Source: Natrinema altunense (lineage in GTDB: Archaea; Halobacteriota; Halobacteria; Halobacteriales; Natrialbaceae). Taken from it: DNA of 64,000 nt. This document shows positions 52,134 to 59,949 of the stretch, one piece after another. The position numbers were made by a program, and so were the translations under genes. The stretch is taken from contig NZ_JNCS01000003.1 in NCBI RefSeq assembly GCF_000731985.1, positions 124,001-188,000 of the forward strand, written 5' to 3'. The notes under the pieces were generated by a model, which made no database searches, was not told the origin of the DNA, and saw only the letters and a list, made by a program, of their open reading frames with translations. Within the stretch, counting starts at the first letter, position 1. Every line of letters starts with the position of its first letter.

Positions 52134-52357
52134 TAGTTCTCCTGACGGGTTTCACGAACTGCTTCAACGATCTCATCAGTTTCTATACCATCATCTACCT
52201 TCTTTCTGAGGGAATCCACGTCTCGTCTCAGTTTTTCCCTCCTACGTTCGGTGATTTCCTCCTCGAGAGCATTACGAATAACCTCGCTCACATTGATATC
52301 TTCCTGTTCCAGTTCCTTCTTTAGGTCATCGGGGATCTTCGCTGATACTGTCGACAT
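52133..52357 (-). CDS. vapB: VapB-type antitoxin
   Basis: This 74-residue protein begins MSTVSAKIPDDLKKELEQEDINVSEVIRNALEEEI, a ribbon-helix-helix-like DNA-binding domain, with a charged helical tail (KLRRDVDSLRKKVDDG) that would wrap the PIN toxin. Its stop shares one base with the vapC start (TAATG), so translation is coupled. An AT-rich TATA box (52381-52390) lies 30 nt before the ATG at 52357. The complex probably represses its own promoter. Confidence 0.9.
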   Translation of the reverse strand: MSTVSAKIPDDLKKELEQEDINVSEVIRNALEEEITERRREKLRRDVDSLRKKVDDGIETDEIVEAVRETRQEN

Positions 52358-52380
52358 ACGTGGTCGTATTACGCCACAGT

Positions 52381-52390
52381 ATTACTAAAA
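52381..52390 (-). promoter_or_regulatory. TATA-like element of the vapBC operon
   Basis: On the minus strand TTTTAGTAAT lies about 24-33 nt before the vapB ATG. Confidence 0.55.
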
Positions 52391-52517
52391 GGTTTTCTCC
52401 AAAGTTAATAGGGTTGAAGGAGAGCAAAGAGATCCGTGTGAGTAGATCTATCCCGCTCTCGCCTCCTTCACGACTGTTCAGTCTCCTTGGGCCCCGATTC
52501 CAGTCGTTTGCGAGCGA

Positions 52518-54002
52518 CTATTCTGCCCGATATCGTGCGTCCCAGCGCGGGCCGGCGCGACTCGAGAGGACGAGTCCGACGATCCCCACGACGATCCCGC
52601 CGAGGGCGAGCGCGACGGCGAGTGTCGCCGACGGCGGGACGACGACGAAGCCGGCGACCAGCGTCGGCACCAGCGGGACGGCGACGCCGACAGTGAACGT
52701 CGCAAAGCGGACGGCGTCGAAGAGGAACTCGTTGGGATCGAAGCCCGCGATGTAGACGGTGAGGCCGTAGTAGTACAGCGCGTAGCCCGCCAGCAGCACG
52801 GCGCCGACGACGGCGTCGACGAGCGTCGCGTCGAACCAGATGACGGCGGCGAGATAGGGCACTGCGACCGCCGGCGCACCCACCAGGACGAACGCGATCC
52901 GCTTCGCACGGAAGACGTCGGCGATCGAGACGGGGTAGGTGAGGTAGGCCTCGAGCGAATCGAACTGGGTCAGCCAGTTGTACGTCGTAAACGCCGAGAG
53001 GCCGAGGACGCCGCCGAAGAAGATCCCCGGCGCGGGCGCGACGCCGGTGATCGAGTCGACGACGCCGACGAGCGCGGCCACGAGCGCCAGCAGGATGCTG
53101 GCGGAGACGAACGGCTTCCAGACGCCGCCCGAGGAGCGCGCGAGGTCGAGCAGCGACTTCGTGACCAGCGGGGCGTCCTCGAGCGGCAGCGCATCACTGA
53201 TCCGGGCGAAGCGATCGCTCGCGGTCCGCGAGGGTCGCCCGTAGGTCGGATCGTAGACCGCGAGCGAGCCCGCCGCGACGGCGAGGGTTCCGACGGCCAG
53301 TCCGCCGGCGGCGGCCGGGGTGCCGTCGATCGGGACCAAGACCGACCGAACCGGTCCCAGTCGACCGGTCGCCCAGCCGCCGACGACGGCGAGTCCGATC
53401 CCCAGCCCGATGACCCAGGACGGGACGCCGCGCGTGCGGACGGCGATCAGTGCGACGGTGGTGGCCATCCCGACGGCGAAGACGAGGGAGAGCGAAAGCC
53501 AGAACAGGCCGATCGAGAGCGGCGGCGTCGCCGACGGCCCGTCGACCGCGAGACCCCCCAGCGACATGGGCAACACGAACGCGACCGCGTAGAACAGCCC
53601 GTCTTTCAGGAGGAACGCGCCCAGCAGCCGTCGGCGCGAGAGCGGCAACGTCGTCGACGACGAGAGCAACAGCGACAGCCGCCCGAAGACGTTCTCGAGC
53701 ATGTCCGACCCGGCAAAGCCCGCGGTCCCGCTGTAGAGCCCGAAACCGACGGCGAGGACGTGGAGCCCGCCGACGACCGTCCCGGGTGCGGTGCCGGTCT
53801 CGACGAGCGCGACGGTCGCGCTCACGGTCAACAGCGCGATCACGAACGGGAAGAGCGCGAACCGCCAGCCGCCGAACAGTTGCGTGTGGAGCCGCCATTC
53901 CTCCCGAAAGAGGATCGCGAGCAGCCGCGGGGTCGACAGGCCGGCGTCGGAGCGGGTCGCGTCCGTCGCGCTCGCGCCGTCGGTCGTTCTCGGCTCGCTC
54001 AT
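52518..54002 (-). CDS. ABC transporter permease
   Basis: The 494-residue protein has about 12 hydrophobic helices and an acidic N-terminus (MSEPRTTDGASATDATRSD). The layout with two sets of helices and LFREEWRLHTQ resembles ABC-2-type export permeases (fluoroquinolone/Yip-like group). It is translationally coupled to the ATPase gene upstream: its ATG overlaps that gene's TGA (ATGA). The exported substrate cannot be predicted from sequence. Confidence 0.85.
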   Translation of the reverse strand: MSEPRTTDGASATDATRSDAGLSTPRLLAILFREEWRLHTQLFGGWRFALFPFVIALLTVSATVALVETGTAPGTVVGGLHVLAVGFGLYSGTAGFAGSDMLENVFGRLSLLLSSSTTLPLSRRRLLGAFLLKDGLFYAVAFVLPMSLGGLAVDGPSATPPLSIGLFWLSLSLVFAVGMATTVALIAVRTRGVPSWVIGLGIGLAVVGGWATGRLGPVRSVLVPIDGTPAAAGGLAVGTLAVAAGSLAVYDPTYGRPSRTASDRFARISDALPLEDAPLVTKSLLDLARSSGGVWKPFVSASILLALVAALVGVVDSITGVAPAPGIFFGGVLGLSAFTTYNWLTQFDSLEAYLTYPVSIADVFRAKRIAFVLVGAPAVAVPYLAAVIWFDATLVDAVVGAVLLAGYALYYYGLTVYIAGFDPNEFLFDAVRFATFTVGVAVPLVPTLVAGFVVVPPSATLAVALALGGIVVGIVGLVLSSRAGPRWDARYRAE

Positions 54003-54754
54003 GTCTGCAGTTGCTCGAGCGCCGGCGTGTCTCGCGCGTCCTCGCCCTCGACGCGGTCGAGGAAGAGGTCGAGCAGCGACTCGTCGGGCGCGTCGTCGGC
54101 CAGGGAGCGTTCGGCCACGAGCCGCCCGTCGGCGACGATGCCGACGCGGGTGCAAATCTCCTCGGCGACGTCGATGTTGTGCGTCGAGACGAAGACGGCG
54201 TTGTCGTCGGCCGCGTAGGAGACGAGAAAGCGCTTGACCTGTTCCTGGACGAGCGGGTCGAGGTTCGCCAGCGGCTCGTCGATGAAGACCACGTCGGGTT
54301 CGTGGACGAACGCCTGCGCGATCATCACTTTCTGTTGTTGTCCCCGCGAGAGGTCCGTATGCAGCGTGTCGAGTTTGCTCTCGAACCCGAGCCGCTCGGC
54401 CCACGTGTCGGTCCGTTCGGCGACCCGATCGGGATCGAGACCCCGCACCTCGCCGACGAACGCGAGGTATTCGCGGGGCGTAAGAAAGCTCGGCGGCGAT
54501 TCCTGCTCGGGCAGAATGCCGACCTTCCGGCGCGTCTCGATCGGGTCGACGACCGGGTCGGTTGCGAGGACGCTCACGTCGCCCGCGTCCGGCTCGATCT
54601 GTCCGGTCAGGACCCGAATCGTGGTGGTTTTCCCGGCACCGTTCGGACCGAGAAAGCCGTATACCTCGCCCCGGTCGACGTCGAACCCCATCCCATCCAC
54701 TGCGTTGACAGTTCCGTATGTCTTTCGCAGTCCGGCGACTCGAATCACACCCAT
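53999..54754 (-). CDS. ABC transporter ATP-binding protein
   Basis: The 251-residue ATPase has Walker A GPNGAGKTTT, Q-loop LPEQESPPSF, signature LSRGQQQKV, Walker B VVFIDEPLANLDP and an H-loop histidine (STHNID). It belongs to the ABC-2-type exporter ATPases. The signature reads LSRGQ, with Arg in place of the usual second Gly/Ser, which occurs in some members. It energises the permease encoded directly downstream. The start is the ATG at 54754. Confidence 0.95.
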   Translation of the reverse strand: MGVIRVAGLRKTYGTVNAVDGMGFDVDRGEVYGFLGPNGAGKTTTIRVLTGQIEPDAGDVSVLATDPVVDPIETRRKVGILPEQESPPSFLTPREYLAFVGEVRGLDPDRVAERTDTWAERLGFESKLDTLHTDLSRGQQQKVMIAQAFVHEPDVVFIDEPLANLDPLVQEQVKRFLVSYAADDNAVFVSTHNIDVAEEICTRVGIVADGRLVAERSLADDAPDESLLDLFLDRVEGEDARDTPALEQLQT

Positions 54755-54852
54755 TGGCTTGCCAGTCTTTCTCAGTATCTGATAATAATTGTGTTGGTCG
54801 GCACGGAGTGCTGCCGGTTGGCACGTCCGATGGCGCGTTCGCAGCGAGTCGG

Positions 54853-55542
54853 TCAGAACTCGGTTCCCCGTCGCGCTCGCTGGCCATCGTCGATCGGATG
54901 TTTCACCTTCCGAACGTTCGTGATCAGGTCCGCACGATCGGCGAGGTAGTCGGGTTCGGTGTGACTCCCCGACAACACCAACTCGAGGGCGGCCGGCTTC
55001 GCGTCGATGAGGTCGTGTACGTCCTTTTCCGAGAGCAGGCCTCGATCCGCGGCGTAGAGCACCTCGTCGAGGAGCAGCATGTGCATGCCCGCCTCGGGCG
55101 GTGCGTCGAGGTCGATCGGCTCACCGAGGTCGGCCTCCGCGGCGGCCGCGAGCAACTCGTGAGCGCGCTCGAGGCCGGCCTGTGCCTCGGCCTCGTGGTC
55201 GGCCTCGTCGCTCCCGTCCGCCATCCCGTGCCAGCCGTAGTGACCAAGGTTCTCGTAACTGATGCCCGGCAGGGCGGCCATCGCGTTGTACTCGCCGCGA
55301 ACGGCGTCGACGCTCGAGGCCCCGCCTTTCATGAACTGGAGCATGTGGACGCGGTAGCCGTGGCCGGCGGCGCGCATTCCCATGCCGAGCGTGGCGGTCG
55401 TCTTCCCCTTTCCGTCGCCCCACCAGACCTGAACGAGGCCGAATTCCTCGGGCGCGGCCGGTTCGATCCGCTCGGCCGCCGGCGTTCGTCCCTTCCCCGG
55501 CGTGTTCTCGACCGTGGACTCGGGTGTCCGATCGTCACTCAT
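54853..55542 (-). CDS. cobA/btuR: Corrinoid (cob(I)yrinic acid a,c-diamide) adenosyltransferase
   Basis: The 229-residue enzyme has the P-loop GDGKGKTTA (42-50), VHMLQFMKG and LLLDEVLYA, matching the CobA/CobO/BtuR family, which transfers the adenosyl group from ATP to cob(I)alamin or its precursors. The first 35 residues are a disordered acidic extension. It belongs to the same pathway as the cobyric acid synthase 3 kb away but is separated by vapBC and the ABC genes. The ATG at 55542 is preferred; 55569 is an alternative upstream start. Confidence 0.92.
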   Translation of the reverse strand: MSDDRTPESTVENTPGKGRTPAAERIEPAAPEEFGLVQVWWGDGKGKTTATLGMGMRAAGHGYRVHMLQFMKGGASSVDAVRGEYNAMAALPGISYENLGHYGWHGMADGSDEADHEAEAQAGLERAHELLAAAAEADLGEPIDLDAPPEAGMHMLLLDEVLYAADRGLLSEKDVHDLIDAKPAALELVLSGSHTEPDYLADRADLITNVRKVKHPIDDGQRARRGTEF

Positions 55543-55601
55543 ACCCGTGCCCTCGGGCCGGTTGCACATGTAGTTGCCCCATCTTAATTCAAGTAGGGAA
55601 T

Positions 55602-55630
55602 CCCGCCCTTTAGGGCGGGGAGGATGTCAC
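55602..55630. mobile_element. Solitary IS200/IS605-like right-end hairpin
   Basis: GAATCCCGCCCT-TT-AGGGCGGG followed by GAGGATGTCAC is the form seen at right ends of IS200/IS605-family elements in haloarchaea, where it also forms the 3' hairpin of the TnpB guide RNA. The arms 55602-55609 and 55612-55619 are perfect over 8 bp. No tnpA or tnpB gene is within the window, so this is a relic or a stand-alone end. The family assignment rests on recall of that pattern, not on a search. Confidence 0.5.
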
Positions 55631-55721
55631 CGATTCGTCGCCACCGACCGTCCCGGTCCCGCTCGGTGACACCCCTAACCAAACGTGTCTTTAGGCCTCG
55701 CTCCTAACCTCCCGGCACCCA

Positions 55722-56081
55722 ATGTCCCTCGAGTTTTCCTCGTCCGGCGACACTCCCGGCTTCGGGTGCGTCATCGCCGCGCTCGACGACGAGGCGTGTC
55801 GGGAGATCATCGCGGTACTCGAGGAGCCGATGACGGTCGAAGACATCGCCGAGGCGACGGACCGGCCGCTCTCGACGACCTACCGTAAACTCGACTGTCT
55901 GACCGAGGCGGGACTCGCCGAGGAGGCTGTCGGGGTCCGCGAGGGCCGCCACCGGAAGTCCCGGTACGTCGCCAATCTCGAGGCGATTTCGATCGCCCTC
56001 GACGACGACAACGAGCTGTGTATCGACATCGAACGCTCCACGGCGTTTGGCATCTGGTCGGAGCTCCAGCGGGAGTTCTGA
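55722..56081 (+). CDS. Winged-helix transcriptional regulator
   Basis: The 119-residue protein has a winged helix (LDDEACREIIAVLEEPMTVEDIAEATDRPLSTTYRKLDCLTEAGLAEEA) followed by a wing with basic residues (GRHRKSRYVANLEAISIAL) and a short helical tail. It resembles ArsR/TrmB-like haloarchaeal regulators. TTTAG about 32 nt upstream may be the TATA box. It lies to the right of the solitary insertion-element end and converges on the GlpA-like gene. Its targets are unknown. Confidence 0.85.
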   Translation: MSLEFSSSGDTPGFGCVIAALDDEACREIIAVLEEPMTVEDIAEATDRPLSTTYRKLDCLTEAGLAEEAVGVREGRHRKSRYVANLEAISIALDDDNELCIDIERSTAFGIWSELQREF

Positions 56082-56187
56082 GGGCGGCCCTCGCTCGGCT
56101 CGAGTCGCGGCCGCCGAGCCGAGCGTGGCCACTGCAACGCTCTCCGCGCTGGTCGTACGACCGTCGCGCGCTCGGATACGATGACGG

Positions 56188-57420
56188 TCAGTCGCGACTC
56201 TCGCTCCCGACGAGATCGGCGTCCGTCGGTCCCTGTCCGTCGAACTCCCGAACGAACGCGTCGAGTCGTGCCGGCTCCGACGCCCCCGGCAGTCGCTCGT
56301 CGGCGGTGGTACAGTCGGCGGTCACCCCGAGCCGGTCACAGACGAGATCCGCGGTCGTCTCGGCCATTCGGCGGTAGGTCGTCAGCTTCCCGCCGACGAC
56401 GCTACAACAGTTCGCGACGCCGTCGTCGGTGTGATCGAGCAGGTGAAAGCCCCGCGAGATCCCGCGGCCGCCGCGAGCGGCCTCCTCGGGTTCGTACAGC
56501 GGGCGAACGCCCCACCACGTCCGAACGCGGGGTGCGGTAGCGACCGGCGGCAGCATCGCCGCGCACTCCCGAACCGTCTCCGTGATCTCCCACTCGGCGT
56601 GCTCGTAGTCGTCGGGATCGTCGACCGACACGCTCGTCGTGCCGAGGACGACCTCGCCGCCGTGGGGCACGATTATATCGCCGTCGTCGGGCTCGCGACA
56701 CCGGTTGAGGACCGGCTCGAGGCCGTCGTACTCGACCGAGACCATGACGCCGCGTGTCGGCCGCATCTCGACGGTCGCCCCCACCATGTCCGCGATCCGG
56801 CCGGCGTGAGGGCCGGTCGCGTTCACGACGTAGGTCGGCCGCACCGTTTCGTCGGCGTCGCCGCCGAGGGCGACGCTCGTCACCCGCCCGTCCTCGACGG
56901 TCACGTCCGTGACCGGCGCGTGCGTGCGGATTCGCGCGCCGTGCTCGCGGGCGTCGGCCGCGTTGGCGGCGCTCAGCCGCGAGGGGAGGACGACGCCGTC
57001 GGGAACCCACATCGCTCGATCGACGTCGTCTGCGAGGTCCGGAACCGCCTCGCGGGCCGCGTCCCCGTCGACGACCTCGGTCTCGATTCCCAGGTCCTCG
57101 CAGGCGTCGCGCTTCGCATCGAAGTACGCCGGCTCGTCGTCCGCGAGTTGGACGAACAGTCCGCGGGTCTCTCGAACGCACGCGCCGCCGATACGGCGCA
57201 GGATGCGGTTCTCCTCGAGACACGCCTCGGCTTCCGGGCCGTCGGCCTCGGCGTAGCGAGCCCCGCTGTGAAGCAGGCCGTGTGACCGGCCCGACGTTCC
57301 CGACGAGAGCCCGTCCCGCTCGACCAGCGTCACGTCGACACCGCGGCGCGCGAGATCCCTGGCGATTCCCGTCCCGGTGGCACCGCCCCCGATCACGAGG
57401 GCGTCCGTTCGGCTGTCCAT
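56188..57420 (-). CDS. FAD-dependent GlpA-like glycerol-3-phosphate dehydrogenase, short form
   Basis: The 410-residue enzyme has the FAD-binding GxGxxG-like VIGGGATGTGIARDLARRG and SSGTSGRSHGLLHSGARYAE. A DAO-type fold and the conserved GTTSVSVDDPDDYEH segment follow. This identifies the GlpA/GlpD family, which oxidises glycerol-3-phosphate to dihydroxyacetone phosphate with quinone as acceptor. Haloarchaeal GlpA is usually about 560-590 residues with a C-terminal [2Fe-2S]-binding domain; this one ends before it. It is also not followed by glpB or glpC, so it may act on another substrate or be a second paralogue. The start is the ATG at 57420. Confidence 0.85.
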   Translation of the reverse strand: MDSRTDALVIGGGATGTGIARDLARRGVDVTLVERDGLSSGTSGRSHGLLHSGARYAEADGPEAEACLEENRILRRIGGACVRETRGLFVQLADDEPAYFDAKRDACEDLGIETEVVDGDAAREAVPDLADDVDRAMWVPDGVVLPSRLSAANAADAREHGARIRTHAPVTDVTVEDGRVTSVALGGDADETVRPTYVVNATGPHAGRIADMVGATVEMRPTRGVMVSVEYDGLEPVLNRCREPDDGDIIVPHGGEVVLGTTSVSVDDPDDYEHAEWEITETVRECAAMLPPVATAPRVRTWWGVRPLYEPEEAARGGRGISRGFHLLDHTDDGVANCCSVVGGKLTTYRRMAETTADLVCDRLGVTADCTTADERLPGASEPARLDAFVREFDGQGPTDADLVGSESRD

Positions 57421-57547
57421 ACTCGAGCAACGGCTCCCAGACGGACGTACCTTTCACCGTGGCCGTCGGTGGGCGTCGCGTCGACGAAAACGGGATGTCA
57501 CGAGCCGGCGGCCGTGTCGGGATCGGTTCGTGGGACTGTGCCGTGCG

Positions 57548-57973
57548 TTACGGGCTGTACTCCGGCGACTGGGCTTCGATCGTAGCCGCGACGTTCTCGA
57601 GTTCCTCGCCGATCGTCGCGATCAGATCGTCCAGCGTGGCGATGCCCGCTAACTCGCCGTCGTCGTCGACGATCGGGAATCGACGGACGTTGTTGTCGCG
57701 GATCGCCTCCGAAATCGCGACCGGATCGTCGTCCTCGTGGACCGTTACCGGCCGTTCGGTCATCACGTCCTCGACCGAGACCGACCCGACATCGTCGTGG
57801 TCGTGGATCGCGAGCGCCGCGTCGCGGTCGGTGATCATCCCGACCGGTTCGTCGTCTTCGGTGACGACGACCGACCCGACGTTTTCGGACTCGAGCGTCG
57901 CCGTGATCTCCTCGAGTCGACTGTCCGGACTCGTCGTGACGACAGCCTGGGGACCGAGTTTGCCAATGGACAT
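57548..57973 (-). CDS. Tandem CBS-domain protein
   Basis: This 141-residue protein consists of two CBS domains (about 8-60 and 72-130), with GMITDRDAAL and RFPIVDDDGELAGIATLDDLI. CBS pairs bind adenosine nucleotides such as AMP, ATP or SAM and act as energy sensors. As a stand-alone protein it probably regulates a partner in trans. No obvious partner gene is adjacent. The start is the ATG at 57973. Confidence 0.94.
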   Translation of the reverse strand: MSIGKLGPQAVVTTSPDSRLEEITATLESENVGSVVVTEDDEPVGMITDRDAALAIHDHDDVGSVSVEDVMTERPVTVHEDDDPVAISEAIRDNNVRRFPIVDDDGELAGIATLDDLIATIGEELENVAATIEAQSPEYSP

Positions 57974-58073
57974 ACGTCGGTTCGACGGACTCCGAGCCGA
58001 CTATTCAAATCGCGCCTTTCACACGAAACCGACCGCGCCCGAAGCAGCCGGACGCCGGCTCGAAGCGTGGTCG

Positions 58074-59093
58074 CTACCGATAGCCGAGTACCCGGAGCTT
58101 CTCCGTTACCTCGTCCTCGTCCATGCGAACGGACTCGACCGGCGGCTCCTCGACGATCCGTCTCCGATCGTCCCCGTCGACGACGTGCCAGGGAACGCGT
58201 CGCAGCGACTCGGCCGCCAGGTACTCGAAGTGCCCGTACTTGCGGCCCGTCAAGGGCAACAGCCGTTCGCCGAGGAGTTCGCCGTGGTCGGCGGAGATGA
58301 CGGCTTTCCCGTCCACCTCGCGGATCAATCGGTCGGCGTAGGGGAGGACGATCTCGAGGGTCTCCGCGTACGCGCGTCGCAGATCGCCGACGTCGATGCC
58401 GAACGTATCGTCCTCGACGATCTCGTAGAGTTGCACGTTCAGCGCGCCGAAGCGGTCCCCGCGCCCGCCGCGGGATACCGACGAGAGGTCCCGCTGGGAC
58501 GCGATCCGCTGGTAGATCTCGAGTCCGGTCTCGCCGATGAGCGGGACGTGCGGTTGCAGGAAGTGGACGAGCAGCCGCTTGGTGGGGTGTCGCTCGTGTG
58601 CCTCGAGCGCCGTCTCGACGACGGTTTCCGGGTCGATCACGTAACTGTCCGCCAGGAGACGGGCGTCGAAGACGTCGGCCGCATCGACGGCGGCCGACTC
58701 CGCGACCGGGTCCGGTGACACCGGATAGATCGCATGAAACACGTCGTCGCCGATGTCGGCCGTGAAGGCGTTGCCGCTGACGTAGACGGTGTCGTGGTGC
58801 GTTCTCCCCGTGAAATTCGCGTCGATCCACCCCGGGCTGCTGGAGCCGGCGGACAACCGGGACTCGAGGGTGCCGTCGATCCAGTTCAGTTCGGCGAAGA
58901 AATCGTATCGGCAGGCGTCGAGGACGAGGAGCGTGTCCCAGTCCTCGGCCATGACGTCGATCCCGCTTCCGTGTCGGAGTTCGAAGAGTTCCCGATGGGC
59001 CGACCAGAGGTACTTGCAGAGCTCCGTCCAGACGAGCCGTGGCTCCCGGATCCCGTTGCGAACGCTCTGCATCGAGTATTTCGTGCGCGACAT
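58074..59093 (-). CDS. AlkP-superfamily sulfatase-like hydrolase
   Basis: The 339-residue protein has LLVLDACRYDFFAEL, in which the Asp binds metal and the Cys/Arg region corresponds to the nucleophile site of sulfatase-like enzymes. VISADHGELLGE provides further metal ligands. It is shorter than classical sulfatases and fits the haloarchaeal sulfatase-like group of AlkP hydrolases. Its tail reads EDEVTEKLRVLGYR, like the partial protein at 1-200 and the phosphodiesterase at 20878-22506. The start is the ATG at 59093. Confidence 0.82.
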   Translation of the reverse strand: MSRTKYSMQSVRNGIREPRLVWTELCKYLWSAHRELFELRHGSGIDVMAEDWDTLLVLDACRYDFFAELNWIDGTLESRLSAGSSSPGWIDANFTGRTHHDTVYVSGNAFTADIGDDVFHAIYPVSPDPVAESAAVDAADVFDARLLADSYVIDPETVVETALEAHERHPTKRLLVHFLQPHVPLIGETGLEIYQRIASQRDLSSVSRGGRGDRFGALNVQLYEIVEDDTFGIDVGDLRRAYAETLEIVLPYADRLIREVDGKAVISADHGELLGERLLPLTGRKYGHFEYLAAESLRRVPWHVVDGDDRRRIVEEPPVESVRMDEDEVTEKLRVLGYR

Positions 59094-59223
59094 GCCCACG
59101 TGAGACTGTGCCGAGACCAGCACATATAAAACGGGGACGGACTGCTGCTGGCGAGAAGACCGGTCGACCGGGCGGGGTGGGGCATCCGCGTGCCGGTCCC
59201 CCAGCTGTCGGTGTTTTGGGACA

Positions 59224-59255
59224 GTGCATCGCTACTTCCGTCGGCAGCGATGCAC
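59224..59255 (-). terminator. Hairpin downstream of msrA
   Basis: GTGCATCGCT and AGCGATGCAC are perfect 10-bp arms around a 12-nt loop, located between the msrA stop (59337, minus strand) and the AlkP-type gene start. No U-tract is obvious. Confidence 0.45.
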
Positions 59256-59277
59256 CGCTCGAGCGACAACCCTGTTT

Positions 59278-59296
59278 CCCGAGTCGCTCACTCGGG
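59278..59296 (-). terminator. Second small hairpin downstream of msrA
   Basis: CCCGAGT and ACTCGGG form a 7-bp stem with a 5-nt loop, 41 nt after the msrA stop. With the hairpin at 59224-59255 it may insulate msrA from the next gene. Confidence 0.35.
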
Positions 59297-59336
59297 CGGC
59301 GAGTAGCCGGAAAACCGCGGCTCGATGGAGCCGTCG

Positions 59337-59867
59337 TTACCGTTTCGCGGCGACCTTGTCGGCGAACCGCTCGCGGACCTTCTCGACTTTCGGGGCCGCG
59401 TGCATCGTACAGTAGGCGTCGTTCGGGTTCTTCTCGAAGTAGTCCTGATGTTTCTCCTCGGCGCGGTAGAAGGTCTCGAGGGGCTCGAGTTCGGTCACCA
59501 CGTCGTCGTCGTACTCCTCGTCGAGAGCCTCGATGTAGGCCTCGGCCTGGGTTTGCTGGTCCGCGTCGTGATACAGGACGATCGAGCGATATTGCGTGCC
59601 CACGTCCGGCCCTTGCCGATCGAGTTGGGTCGGGTCGTGGGTGGCGAAGAACACCTCGAGCAGGTCGTCGTAGCCGATCTCCGCGGGGTCGTACTCGACC
59701 TGGACGACCTCCGCGTGGCCGGTGTCGCCCGAACAAACCTCGCGATAGGTCGGCTCCTCGACGTGTCCGCCCGCGTAGCCGGACGTGACCGACTCCACGC
59801 CCTCGAGTTCCTTCATCGCCGCTTCCGTACACCAGAAACAACCGCCGCCGAACGTGGCGCGTTCCAT
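59337..59867 (-). CDS. msrA: Peptide-methionine (S)-S-oxide reductase
   Basis: The 176-residue enzyme has the catalytic motif GGCFWCTEA (Cys10), GYAGGHVEEPTY, DPTQLDRQGPDVGTQYRS and EKHQDYFEKNP, all standard for MsrA. It reduces methionine-S-sulfoxide in oxidised proteins using thioredoxin. The start is the ATG at 59867 (MERATFGG). A secreted gamma-glutamyltransferase gene lies upstream on the same strand, but the 82-bp gap and unrelated function do not imply an operon. Confidence 0.97.
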   Translation of the reverse strand: MERATFGGGCFWCTEAAMKELEGVESVTSGYAGGHVEEPTYREVCSGDTGHAEVVQVEYDPAEIGYDDLLEVFFATHDPTQLDRQGPDVGTQYRSIVLYHDADQQTQAEAYIEALDEEYDDDVVTELEPLETFYRAEEKHQDYFEKNPNDAYCTMHAAPKVEKVRERFADKVAAKR

Positions 59868-59949
59868 ACCCCGTCTTACGGCGCGACCGAGGAAAGATGT
59901 GACGGGAATCCCGGTGGCTCCGACGGCCCGCCGTCCGCGCCTCGCGTCC

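Noticed and set aside
54853-55630. Cobalamin riboswitch upstream of the corrinoid adenosyltransferase
   Set aside because: I could not find the conserved B12-box or a multi-stem leader. The visible hairpin better fits an insertion-element end.
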